Shown one piece after another: positions 53,370-61,556 of a DNA stretch of 64,000 nucleotides (position 1 is the stretch's first letter; every line of letters begins with the position of its first letter). The position numbers and the translations under genes are program-made. Source of the DNA: Paludibacter jiangxiensis (GTDB lineage: Bacteria; Bacteroidota; Bacteroidia; Bacteroidales; Paludibacteraceae); the NCBI GenBank assembly GCA_945870155.1, contig CAMBSB010000008.1, positions 1 to 64,000 of the forward strand, read 5' to 3'. Under the pieces are notes generated by a model. It was not told the DNA's origin, did no database searches, and was given only the letters and a program-made list of their open reading frames with translations.

Positions 53370-54059
53370 ATGAGGAAATATATTATCCTTTTTGCAATAT
53401 TGATATGTAATTTAAATATTGCCAAAAGCCAAGACACTCTAAGAGTAAAATACAGAATTACAACCATACCTTTTCAATATCTTTTTAATGATTATTCCTT
53501 TACTTTCGAAAAGCTTTATAGAAATCGAATTACACTTGGCTTAACATTGGGTTACAGGCCAAGCACGCAAAAAGGAGGAAAACTTGGATTCAGAATAACT
53601 GGTATGTTTTCAGATTATACCTATCAGAATTATTGGAATCAATTGTATAATGCTACAACAGTAGGTATAAACTCAAAGTACTATTTGTCAAGATTTAATG
53701 CTCAATATATTGAAGGATATTTATTTTACCGACTTTGGTGGTTTGATAAAAAGAATTTTACTTATCAAGGCCAAGATGATGATATTTACTGGAGTGGTAT
53801 AAGAACCGAAAAACAACAAATATATGGTATGAAGTTATTAATGGGACAGACATTACAATTAAAATCACAACAGAAAATACGACGAATTATCGAATTATAT
53901 TATGGTGTTGGGTTTAGATATAAAACTTGTAAATTCGAAACTGAAAATGGTACGTTTTATAATTCGCAATTTTTACCTTATAAACTGGAAATCCTAAAAT
54001 TTTGGACACCAACTTTTCATTTAGGTTTAAAAGTGGGGCTAGGATGGAGAAAACTATAA
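53370..54059 (+). CDS. Hypothetical outer-membrane barrel protein
   Basis: A 229-residue protein with a signal peptide ending near SQD (residue 21). The mature part has alternating aromatic strands (YSFTFEKLYRNRITLGLTLGYRPS, RIIELYYGVGFRYKT, FHLGLKVGLGWRKL) typical of small outer-membrane barrels, ending in a short aromatic/Leu tip. No named family. It is followed by the right-end copy of the accessory element at 54077. Confidence 0.62.
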   Translation: MRKYIILFAILICNLNIAKSQDTLRVKYRITTIPFQYLFNDYSFTFEKLYRNRITLGLTLGYRPSTQKGGKLGFRITGMFSDYTYQNYWNQLYNATTVGINSKYYLSRFNAQYIEGYLFYRLWWFDKKNFTYQGQDDDIYWSGIRTEKQQIYGMKLLMGQTLQLKSQQKIRRIIELYYGVGFRYKTCKFETENGTFYNSQFLPYKLEILKFWTPTFHLGLKVGLGWRKL

Positions 54060-54076
54060 TAATAAAAAATGTTATA

Positions 54077-54123
54077 CCCGAATTATCTTACAAAAGAATG
54101 ATAGTTATATCCCGGAGGACAGG
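54077..54123 (+). repeat. Right-end fragment of the accessory element (copy A)
   Basis: CCCGAATTATCTTACAAAAG ... ATCCCGGAGGACAGG, matching the right end of the complete copies at 55603, 57652 and 58809. It lies 68 bases before a gene start. Confidence 0.8.
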
Positions 54124-54190
54124 CGGAATGAGTAAGATGGGATATTGACGGTTCAATTTGGCGATAACTAACAATTAAATTATAAAAAAC

Positions 54191-54793
54191 ATGAAAAAAA
54201 CAATTTTTATTTTTACTGTTTTCATTCTTATTATGCTTTACGGTAAAGTTTATGCACAGAATTGGAATGATTACTTCTTGCTTCGTACTGGATATATTAT
54301 TCCTGATCCACAAAATTTAAATGGTAAAATGGCATTACAAGTTGAATATGGTAAAACCTATAAGTGGTTAAATGTAGGCATAAGTCTTGATTATAAAAAT
54401 TCATTTTTTGATAAATATGAGTATGGAGGTATCGTAGTCTATAACGACATACCTTTAGCCCGTTTGTTAGTTGGTGACAGCATTAACGAAACAAGTACAG
54501 GATTATCATTACATGCAAGTATTGATTGTATTCGAATATTCTTAAAAAACTCAAAACACTCTTTAAGGATTGGAGCTAAAATTGGTAAGGTTCATAGTTT
54601 GGTAATAAAGCAAGAACAAACAACTAATAATCAGGCATTAAGATATATATCAAATTATAGCACATATTCTGCTTTTGATATTACGTACGATTATGCATTA
54701 AACAAGAATACTCACTTAGGCTTGTTTTATGAGAGTACTGTTTTAAGACCATGTTATGGCTTAACTTTATGCAGAAAATTTAACAGTTATTGA
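54191..54793 (+). CDS. Hypothetical outer-membrane barrel protein between element ends
   Basis: A 200-residue protein with a signal peptide (MKKTIFIFTVFILIMLYGKVYA). Mature strands alternate as in small barrels (LQVEYGKTYKWLNVGISLDYK, HLGLFYESTVLRPCYGL). Not recognised as a family. It lies alone between a right-end copy (54077-54123) and a left-end copy (54835-54886) of the accessory element, like a cassette. Confidence 0.62.
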   Translation: MKKTIFIFTVFILIMLYGKVYAQNWNDYFLLRTGYIIPDPQNLNGKMALQVEYGKTYKWLNVGISLDYKNSFFDKYEYGGIVVYNDIPLARLLVGDSINETSTGLSLHASIDCIRIFLKNSKHSLRIGAKIGKVHSLVIKQEQTTNNQALRYISNYSTYSAFDITYDYALNKNTHLGLFYESTVLRPCYGLTLCRKFNSY

Positions 54794-54834
54794 TGTCTGA
54801 ACTAGGAATAAGCAACTATCCTTGCAGGCATATT

Positions 54835-54886
54835 CCCCTGTCCAACCGCATATGTAATTGATTAAATGTACAAATGGTAGGCGTTG
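54835..54886 (+). repeat. Left-end fragment of the accessory element (copy B)
   Basis: CCCCTGTCCAACCGCATATG, then TAATTGATTAAATGTACAAA and TGGTAGGCGTTG; identical order to the left end of the complete copies. It is directly followed by the next gene's leader. Confidence 0.85.
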
Positions 54887-54912
54887 CTTGTGGTCTTATA
54901 AAAATTTTAATT

Positions 54913-55548
54913 ATGAAAAAAACTATTTTATTATTTGCCATTATTGCTTGTGCAATTACCATTTCGACTTCTGTTTCTGCGCAAAAAGCAGTGAAATCTG
55001 ACTTAATTCCTGAATACAAATTGGGTGTTGGAACATTGCTTTATGGTAACAGTGGTTTTGCGTTTTCAAATGAATTCTCCATTCCGGTTATCAAAGGCTT
55101 TGAATTAGGAACTTACTTTATCTTTGGTTCGACAATGCCTACCGGACGAACTGTAGGTTATTATTTTGACGATGTAAATTCAACAACAACCACAGTTATG
55201 GCAAATTCTGACCTTGAAATATATAATGAACGTTCCATGTATTCAATTAACCTTATGGGTTACTTACGACCATTAGACTTTTTTAAATCAACGGCACTTA
55301 AAAATCATAGTATCAAAATCGGTGGAGGATATGGATTTCATCATCAAACCATAACCGGAATTAAAATAACAAATGGAATTACAAAACTCGAAAGCCTGAA
55401 AGTTGACATTCAAAGTGAATTCACACCTTGTTTTTCGTTGCAATATGAATATTGTATAAAAAATAAATGGATTGTCGGAACTGAATACATTTTATTTAAT
55501 CCGGATGGTTATGGTGCTCTGAATTTATTATTGGGTATTCGACTGTGA
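54913..55548 (+). CDS. Hypothetical outer-membrane barrel protein
   Basis: A 211-residue protein from the ATG at 54913; the frame also opens at 54874 inside the element copy. Signal peptide MKKTILLFAIIACAITISTSVSAQ. Strands such as KLGVGTLLYGNSGFAFSNEFSI and FSLQYEYCIKNKWIVGTEYIL suggest a barrel. Its 5' region is the left end of the accessory element and its 3' side is followed by a complete element after 54 bases. Family unknown. Confidence 0.62.
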   Translation: MKKTILLFAIIACAITISTSVSAQKAVKSDLIPEYKLGVGTLLYGNSGFAFSNEFSIPVIKGFELGTYFIFGSTMPTGRTVGYYFDDVNSTTTTVMANSDLEIYNERSMYSINLMGYLRPLDFFKSTALKNHSIKIGGGYGFHHQTITGIKITNGITKLESLKVDIQSEFTPCFSLQYEYCIKNKWIVGTEYILFNPDGYGALNLLLGIRL

Positions 55549-55602
55549 CTTTGTGAAAGAATTTCTATTTTAAGAAGAATTTGAGAAAGAATGTTTCGTA
55601 AA

Positions 55603-55814
55603 CCCTATACAGCCGCATATGTAATTGATTAAATGTACAAATGGTAGGAGTTGTAATATACCCCGAAAGCTTTCGGGGTTTTAATCCGATAAACAAATTT
55701 AAGATAAGAACGCATTACAAATGCTAAGAATACAAGAGTTGGGATTGCAAATCCCAACAACAGCGTCCCGAATTATCCTACAAAAGAATTAATTTATATC
55801 CGGGAAGACAGGGG
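55603..55814 (+). repeat. Accessory element, complete copy C (212 bases)
   Basis: Left end CCCTATACAGCCGCATATG, right end ATCCGGGAAGACAGGGG; the ends are imperfect inverted repeats of roughly 28 bases. Inside are a hairpin with a T run (CCCCGAAAGCTTTCGGGGTTT) and GTTGGGATTGCAAATCCCAAC. The Rhs fragment reading frame runs through its right end. Confidence 0.85.
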
Positions 55815-55817
55815 AAT

Positions 55818-57092
55818 GTGCGACAAATCCATTATCTTAGCGGTGCCATTCTGATAAAGGAAAGCAACAAGCCCGATAAGCTATATTACGCGTATTCCGA
55901 TTTTCAGGGTTCGTTATTAGCGCTTACCGATAAAAATGGCGTAGTAGCCGAACGCTATGCTTATGACCCTTGGGGAGCAAGACGCAACCCCAATAACTGG
56001 ACTGAAAAAGACAGCCGTACTTCGTGGTTAGTTAACCGAGGTTACACAGGGCATGAACATTTGGATGCCTTTGGAATAATTAACATGAACGGGCGCGTTT
56101 ATGATCCACTAACGGCAATGTTCTATTCACCAGACCCAGCAATAGATGGTTATAATTGGTTATCATACAACCGGTACGGATACTGTATAGGCAATCCGTT
56201 TAAGTATACCGATCCGAGTGGTAATAACCCTTTTGTAATTGTTGGTTTAGCACTTCTAGGTGGTTATTTGGGTGGCGTTTCAACAAATCATGGTGAGTTG
56301 AATCCGTGGGAATGGGACTGGAAAAATCCTGGAACTTATTTTGGCATAGGTTTTGGCTTGTTTGCAGGTTATACCGGTGGATATTGGTTATTTAACCCGG
56401 GGGCTTTAAGTGTTGGTTTTGGACTTTCTGTTAATAGTCAATGGGGTAGTTTAGCAATCGGAGTTGGCGGTATTACATCAACTGGAGTTAGTTCTGATTT
56501 TAATTTTAACTGGACAACTTCGGCAGGTGGAGGTGGGCAGTTTAAATTCTTTGATAATAGCTCATCTAAAACACTTAGTTCAAATCATATTAGTGAAAAT
56601 CTTAATCAAAAACACTTTGAAAATAATTATAATAATTATATAAACCAACAATTATCAAATTTTTCTAATATGGATACCTATTTCGATGGAGCATCATTAG
56701 GCTTTGAATTGAATCAAATGGCATTGTCACCTTATATATCTAAAATGGATGAGTTTACGCAATTCGGTAATTTCTATAAGAATTTAGGTGGCGCTTCAAA
56801 AGCATTTGGAGCATTAGGTACGGTTGCAGGTGGTGTTGGAATTTCTGTTGAATATTATTCGATGAAAAAAAATGATATGTCAACAACACGTTTTGGTTAT
56901 CACGCAGCTAGTTTTGCAATATCAGTTGGTGTAGGTAGTTTATATGGTGGAATACCAGGTGCAGCAGCTGGTGGTCTCTTTTGGGGAGGAGAGGTAATGT
57001 ACGATCATATAATTGTGCCAGGAAAAGATATGTACTGGCAACTAGAATATAGTTTACGTACATTCCATGAACGATTAAAGTATCCTTGGTAA
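55818..57092 (+). pseudogene. Rhs repeat core C-terminal fragment (orphan tip) with variable domain
   Basis: A 424-residue open frame starting at GTG 55818. The first 130 residues are the end of an Rhs core: YYAYSDFQGSLLALTDKNG, RYAYDPWGARRNP, NRGYTGHEHLDAFGIINMNGRVYDP, SPDPAIDGYNWLSYNRYGYC and NPFKYTDPSG. The rest is a Gly-rich variable C-terminal domain I cannot assign, ending in WQLEYSLRTFHERLKYPW. The large N-terminal Rhs shell is missing. The frame is open back to about 55728, through the right end of the accessory element, so it looks like a displaced tip, possibly a silent cassette. No ATG start exists. Confidence 0.82.
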
Positions 57093-57114
57093 ATTTATTT
57101 GTAAAAGAAAGAAT

Positions 57115-57618
57115 ATGAATACTATTTTAAAAATAACAGCAATGAGGCAGTTTAAAGCCTTGTCTTATTTTCTTTTTTATCTTTTTGCTATTACGATTGC
57201 ATATTTTTATACAATAAATCTCGATGAAGCATTTTATGTAATTTTTGGTCCATTATCATTTTTTTTAGTTTTTCCCACTTTATTTCTGCATTTCGAATAC
57301 ATTTATAGAAATAAAAAAGAAGAATATGAACTATGTGGGGATAAAATAATAAGGCGCAAAGAAAACAATGTGTCATTTTATAATAAGGAGGATATAAAAA
57401 AAGTTGAAATATATGTAAGTCCAAATTATTTTAGTAACGATTTGTATTTCACAGCTTATGCAAATTATCATTTTGCAAAAGTGTATTTAGTATCCGGTGA
57501 GATTTTGTATATCACAAGTTTACTTGCACCCGGGGGGATAGATAAAGCATTTAGTTTATACCTTAAAGAGATTCCTTATCGCAGAATAAAACGGTTATTT
57601 GCCACAACCTTGTATTAA
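57115..57618 (+). CDS. Two-helix membrane protein, candidate partner or immunity protein
   Basis: A 167-residue protein with two membrane helices (about 15-35 and 40-62) and a cytoplasmic C-terminal part resembling a small PH-like fold (YELCGDKIIRRKENNVSFYNKEDIKKVEIYV). It starts 22 bases after the Rhs tip and reads in the same direction. In Rhs systems the next small gene normally encodes the immunity protein for the tip; that is the inference here, without sequence proof. Confidence 0.68.
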   Translation: MNTILKITAMRQFKALSYFLFYLFAITIAYFYTINLDEAFYVIFGPLSFFLVFPTLFLHFEYIYRNKKEEYELCGDKIIRRKENNVSFYNKEDIKKVEIYVSPNYFSNDLYFTAYANYHFAKVYLVSGEILYITSLLAPGGIDKAFSLYLKEIPYRRIKRLFATTLY

Positions 57619-57651
57619 CTTTGTTGATTATCAATTATCTATCTTAGAATG

Positions 57652-57993
57652 CCCTGTACAGCCGCTTATGTAATTGATTAAATGTACAAATGGTGGGAGT
57701 TGCTCGTGGGTGGGATTTTCTTTTTTAATCCCACCCGTTGTACTATAAGGACCTACCTACCGTAGGCAGGTTTTTAATCCGATAAACAAATTTGTTATAA
57801 GAACGCATTACAATCCAGATAACTTTCGGGAAAGAATACAAGAGTTGGGATTGACTACGTCGATTTTTAATTATTGGCAAGCCAAGCGGCAGAGCCGAGC
57901 GGGAAATAATTAGCTACGCTGACCGTTGGTTCCCAACAACAACGCCCCGAAATATCCTACAAAAGAATGAATTTATATCCGGGAGGACAGGGG
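57652..57993 (+). repeat. Accessory element, complete copy D (342 bases)
   Basis: Left end CCCTGTACAGCCGCTTATG, right end ATCCGGGAGGACAGGGG. The inner hairpin is CCTACCTACCGTAGGCAGG followed by T's, so structure is kept while sequence differs from copy C. An extra GGCAAGCCAAGCGGCAGAGC module lies inside. The remaining bases to 58121 hold no gene. Confidence 0.85.
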
Positions 57994-58121
57994 AAAAAGG
58001 CGTAAAACCAATCCATTTTATTTAGATTAGAGAGAAAATTGGCTTAAAAACCCTAAATAATATTTTAAAAAATGAATGAGAAATGAGAAAGATTGTAAAT
58101 GTAAATATTTTAATATGTAAA

Positions 58122-58808
58122 ATGAAACAATTTAATCTAAGTCGGGTTTTTATTACATTAATCGTTTTGATATTTAATATTAATGTTTTGTTTGGTCAAG
58201 AAATTCAGTTCACATGGAATATTTTACCCTCAATAGGTAAAATCGATGGAGTGATAATTGAAAAAAAAGGGACTCAAAGTTATTTGCGGATTAAAAATAA
58301 CAAAAAATATAAATCATTTAGCAAGAAAATTCAAAAAAAAGATTTTGATAATTTGATTGTTTTCTTAGACAATTATGAATTTCCTAATAAAGTAGATAAT
58401 TTGATTTGTGATACCATACGTATTTATTACGATACAAAATTTCTTCCAGATTCAAACTGGGTTTATGTAAATGAGGACTCACTTTTAATAAATCAATTAC
58501 CTCTCACTAAACGAAATTATTATTATGAATTTGATAAAAATCTAAAAAAATGTTACAGTGAGTTTGTGAAAAGTAAAGTGTTTACGGGGGGCACTAATTT
58601 TAAAGGTGAATATACGAAATTAAATTTAACTAAGCATTACAATATTTATAGTGCAAAACTCGATGTAAATGATTACAAATTGAATTTGATTATCTTATAT
58701 TTAGTTAGAAAATATTTAAGAAAAGCAGATTCTACTTTATTGGAAAAGTTAATAGTAAACAGTATTACACCCAAACTACAAGAGTCTATAAAGACGCAAC
58801 CCCAATAA
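58122..58808 (+). CDS. Hypothetical secreted protein
   Basis: A 228-residue protein from the ATG at 58122, where a signal peptide begins (VFITLIVLIFNINVLFGQ); an ATG at 58083 is also in frame. The mature part is polar and Lys/Tyr/Asn-rich, with a central FTWNILPSIGKIDGV and TRIYYDTKFLPD-like IRIYYDTKFLPDS. Family unknown. The stop at 58808 is directly followed by the left end of element copy E, and copy D lies upstream, so it sits as a cassette between two copies. Confidence 0.65.
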   Translation: MKQFNLSRVFITLIVLIFNINVLFGQEIQFTWNILPSIGKIDGVIIEKKGTQSYLRIKNNKKYKSFSKKIQKKDFDNLIVFLDNYEFPNKVDNLICDTIRIYYDTKFLPDSNWVYVNEDSLLINQLPLTKRNYYYEFDKNLKKCYSEFVKSKVFTGGTNFKGEYTKLNLTKHYNIYSAKLDVNDYKLNLIILYLVRKYLRKADSTLLEKLIVNSITPKLQESIKTQPQ

Positions 58809-59133
58809 CCCCTGTCCAGCCGCATATGTAATTGATTAAAAGTATAAATGGTAGGCGTTATACTATACCCCGAAAGCTTTCGGGGTTTTATTTCGATAAA
58901 GAAATTTGTTATAAAAAGGCATTACAATCCCGATAAATTCGGGAAAGAATACACAAGTTGGGATTGACTACGTCGATTTTCAATTATCTCCCGTTGGTCG
59001 CTGACCGTTGGTTCTTGGCAAGCCAAGCAGCAGAGCCGAGCAGGAAATAATTAGCTACGCTGACCTTTGGGTCCCAACAACAGCGTCCCGAATTATCCTA
59101 CAAAAGAATGAATTTTTATCCGGGATGACAGGG
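58809..59133 (+). repeat. Accessory element, complete copy E (325 bases)
   Basis: Left end CCCCTGTCCAGCCGCATAT, right end ATCCGGGATGACAGGG. Contains the CCCCGAAAGCTTTCGGGG hairpin plus the inserted module shared with copy D, with an extra GTTGGTCGCTGACCGTTGG. It starts on the base after a gene's stop codon. Confidence 0.85.
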
Positions 59134-59207
59134 TATGTTGAATGGTTTCAATTTGTATGAAAAACATTGTATTTTCCAAGTTTCTTACTTTAAGTTATTT
59201 ACATAAA

Positions 59208-59250
59208 AACAAAAAAAAATAGCTAATAATACACTGATTATTAGCTATCT
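59208..59250 (-). terminator. Intrinsic terminator of the YceI gene
   Basis: ATAGCTAATAAT (59219-59230) pairs with ATTATTAGCTAT (59237-59248). On the minus strand a T run follows. Confidence 0.85.
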
Positions 59251-59301
59251 GATTTTAAATATAACTTTTTGATGGTATATTTACTGTTTCAAATAAAATC
59301 T

Positions 59302-59868
59302 TTAATTCACAAGCAGTTTAATGTCAAGAATAAATATGTCATCAATAGCCTTGTCGCCCAAATTATCAAAGAACGATTTAGAGCCATAACGGATATCAAA
59401 TTTTGAACGATCTAACTTTATTTGCGCAGTATATTCTTTGTTCTTTTTCATTACATCAAACGAAATTTTTTCAGCTTTTCCTTTGATACTCATCATTCCC
59501 TCGAGAGTAGCTTTGCCATTTTTGAATTTTGAGGCTTTACTTAATACAAACGAAGCAGTTGGGTATTTCTCAACTCCAAAAAAATCATCGGAAATAAGAT
59601 GATCAACTAATTTTTTATTGTAAACTTCATTTTTAAGATCGGCATTGCTAATCGTTTTCATATCTATCACTATGTTTCCCTTCACAATATTGCCGGCTTT
59701 AAGTTCAATACTTCCACCTTTAATTTTTATATCGCCATTGTGCGAGCCGCCAATTTTATTCCCTGTCCATTTTACAACAGACTCTTTTAGATTTATTTCG
59801 CTTTTTTGAGCGAAAACTGAAATAGCACTTATAATCAGAAAGATACCTACTAATTTAATCGTTTTCAT
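59302..59868 (-). CDS. YceI family periplasmic protein
   Basis: A 188-residue protein with signal peptide (MKTIKLVGIFLIISAISVFA) and the YceI lipocalin-like fold: ESVVKWTGNKIGGSHNGDIKI, VIDMKTISNADL, HLISDDFFGVEKYPTASFVLSKA and LEGMMSIKGKAEKISFDV. These bind isoprenoid-type lipids in known structures. Single minus-strand gene with its own terminator; it marks the right border of the accessory region. Confidence 0.93.
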   Translation of the reverse strand: MKTIKLVGIFLIISAISVFAQKSEINLKESVVKWTGNKIGGSHNGDIKIKGGSIELKAGNIVKGNIVIDMKTISNADLKNEVYNKKLVDHLISDDFFGVEKYPTASFVLSKASKFKNGKATLEGMMSIKGKAEKISFDVMKKNKEYTAQIKLDRSKFDIRYGSKSFFDNLGDKAIDDIFILDIKLLVN

Positions 59869-60175
59869 AATTTTTTCTTTAAAAATTGTATTGTTAATTG
59901 TTCGTCTATTTTATGTACAGCCATTATTCAGGCTTTTTTTATTGTACTTTCTCAAAAAACAATTGCAATTCTTTATTGTTCGTTTGAAATTACAAGAATA
60001 AGGTTTCTTTAATGAATTATAAATGAATTAACTACCTGCACTGAATACACAATGCATCCACTTCTAAAAATGCCTTTATCAGCATACATATTGCGGAATT
60101 AATTAGATATTATTAAGACTCTGCTTCTTTCTACTAAAAAGAGTCCTTTCAATTAAAAAAAATATACAAACAGTG
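59869..60175. other. Intergenic region before the DUF4160 pair
   Basis: AT-rich. No confident yceI promoter or small gene is seen. Confidence 0.4.
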
Positions 60176-60203
60176 TAGGTATCAAAAAAGATACCTATCT
60201 TTG
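60176..60203 (+). promoter_or_regulatory. Operator palindrome overlapping the -7 box of the DUF4160/DUF2442 pair
   Basis: TAGGTATC (60176-60183), an A6 spacer and GATACCTA (60190-60197) form a perfect 8-base inverted repeat. It overlaps TATCTTTG (60196-60203), a consensus -7 box 25 bases before the ATG. A repressor binding here would block transcription; the helix-turn-helix protein encoded downstream is the natural candidate. Confidence 0.65.
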
Positions 60204-60227
60204 TATATCTTTAATAAATAAGAAGTT

Positions 60228-60466
60228 ATGCCTGAAATTTTAGAATATTTGGATTCCGATTTTTCTTCTATTCAGACGAACATTTACCGATTTATGTACA
60301 TGTAAGCCATGGTGGGGGAGAAGCAAAATTTGAAATTGCAACCGACGACATTATCTTAAAACAAAGTTTTGATATGAAAAGTAAAGACCTTAAAATAGCA
60401 GAAAATTTAATTATAGAACACCGTGATTTAATTATTGACCATTGGGTTAAATATTTTAACAAATAA
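60228..60466 (+). pseudogene. DUF4160 gene disrupted by a one-base frameshift
   Basis: ATG at 60228 gives MPEILEYL in one frame. From 60251 the next frame reads GFRFFFYSDEHLPIYVHV, GGGEAKFEIATDD, SKDLKIAENLIIEH and IIDHWVKYFNK to the TAA at 60464-60466. Together these make a normal DUF4160 protein of 80 residues, joined only if one base is added near 60250 (probably GG for GGG). The break may be real or a sequencing error. DUF4160-DUF2442 pairs are regarded as candidate toxin-antitoxin modules. Confidence 0.78.
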
Positions 60467-60472
60467 AACAAC

Positions 60473-60904
60473 ATGGATACAACACTAAAAAACATTGTAA
60501 GGGTTTGGTTTTCAGATGACCAGATATCCATAGAAACTAAAAATGGAATAGTTAAAAGCCATCCTTTGCACTGGTTTCCCCGTTTAGAAAAAGCCACAGA
60601 GAAGCAACGTAACAATTTTGAGTTATCACATTTTGGTATTCATTGGCCTGAGCTTGACGAAGATTTGAGTTTTGAAGGGTTTTTTACATTCAATAAAGAC
60701 GAAATAGAAGCCCGGAAATCTGAAATTCAAAAAGTATTTGCCAAATTTCCCGAATTAAATATCACTGAACTTGCAAAACGCGTTGGCATCAGTCCAACTT
60801 TGATGCGACAATATGCCTGCAACGTGAAACAACCCAGCCCCGAACGCACAAAGCAAATAATTGAGACATTACACCAAGTTGGACGTGAACTTATGGCTAT
60901 ATAA
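60473..60904 (+). CDS. DUF2442 protein with C-terminal helix-turn-helix
   Basis: A 143-residue protein. The N-terminal 80 residues form the DUF2442 domain (VRVWFSDDQISIETKNGIVKSH, HFGIHWPELDEDLSFEGFF); the end has a helix-turn-helix (LAKRVGISPTLMRQYACNVKQPS, then TKQIIETLHQVGRELMAI). It starts 6 bases after the DUF4160 stop and is probably the antitoxin/regulator partner, acting on the palindrome at 60176-60197. If the toxin gene is broken, the regulator could persist alone. Confidence 0.85.
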   Translation: MDTTLKNIVRVWFSDDQISIETKNGIVKSHPLHWFPRLEKATEKQRNNFELSHFGIHWPELDEDLSFEGFFTFNKDEIEARKSEIQKVFAKFPELNITELAKRVGISPTLMRQYACNVKQPSPERTKQIIETLHQVGRELMAI

Positions 60905-61004
60905 AAATTACAACAATGGCTAAAAATAACAAATAAAAATTATTCATATTCTTGAATTTTATACTAAAAAGAACTGTTAAGATTGTCACTTATCCTAATC
61001 TATT

Positions 61005-61045
61005 ATAAAGAGACAAGTCATTCACCATTAACTTGTCTCTTTTTA
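61005..61045. terminator. Bidirectional terminator between convergent operons
   Basis: AAAGAGACAAGT (61007-61018) pairs with ACTTGTCTCTTT (61031-61042), with A's before and T's after, so it can stop transcription from both sides. Confidence 0.85.
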
Positions 61046-61055
61046 AATTACATTT

Positions 61056-61556
61056 TTACTTCTTTAGCTTAAATACTCTATTTGTTAATGGAGTGTTTTT
61101 AACCATAAGTTTAACCAATGAATCATTTATAGTATATTTCCACTCGTGCTCTACAAAGTATTTATATGGTCTAATTCTATCTACTGTGTGAAATTGCTTT
61201 ACAAAAACTCTACCATCAGAAGTCGTTTTATTGTCTATTTGGAGTATCTCGTTATCAATAAAATGTACATAAGTTGAATCAACTTTATTATAAATATAAA
61301 TATTATAATTATCAAAAAGGTCATAGTCCCATGTTTCCATTGCTCCTGGAAATTCCTTTATAAGAAAATCTTTTTCATTTCCTTTTACCGAAACAATAAT
61401 TGTATCATTAAAACTATCTGCATAAATTAAATATTCATTATTTGTCTCGTTATCAACATATATACTCATACTATAGGGGCGATCATAATGACATCCTGTA
61501 AAAGCAATTATCAAAATTACTATAATGGCTAAAAATAATAAATTAAATTTATTCAT
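61056..61556 (-). CDS. Hypothetical lipoprotein paired with the putative zinc peptidase
   Basis: A 166-residue lipoprotein with lipobox AFTGC (Cys22). The mature part is a beta-rich domain with many Asp, Asn and Tyr (YVDNETNNEYLIYADSFNDTIIV). No family recognised. Its ATG overlaps the end of the upstream peptidase gene by 8 bases, so the two are coupled, and this protein may assist or restrain the peptidase at the cell surface. Confidence 0.65.
   Translation of the reverse strand: MNKFNLLFLAIIVILIIAFTGCHYDRPYSMSIYVDNETNNEYLIYADSFNDTIIVSVKGNEKDFLIKEFPGAMETWDYDLFDNYNIYIYNKVDSTYVHFIDNEILQIDNKTTSDGRVFVKQFHTVDRIRPYKYFVEHEWKYTINDSLVKLMVKNTPLTNRVFKLKK

Noticed and set aside
54077-59133. Integron cassette array with attC sites
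   Set aside because: Genes between repeats and same orientation fit, but I see no GTTRRRY/RYYYAAC core sites and no integrase in the window.
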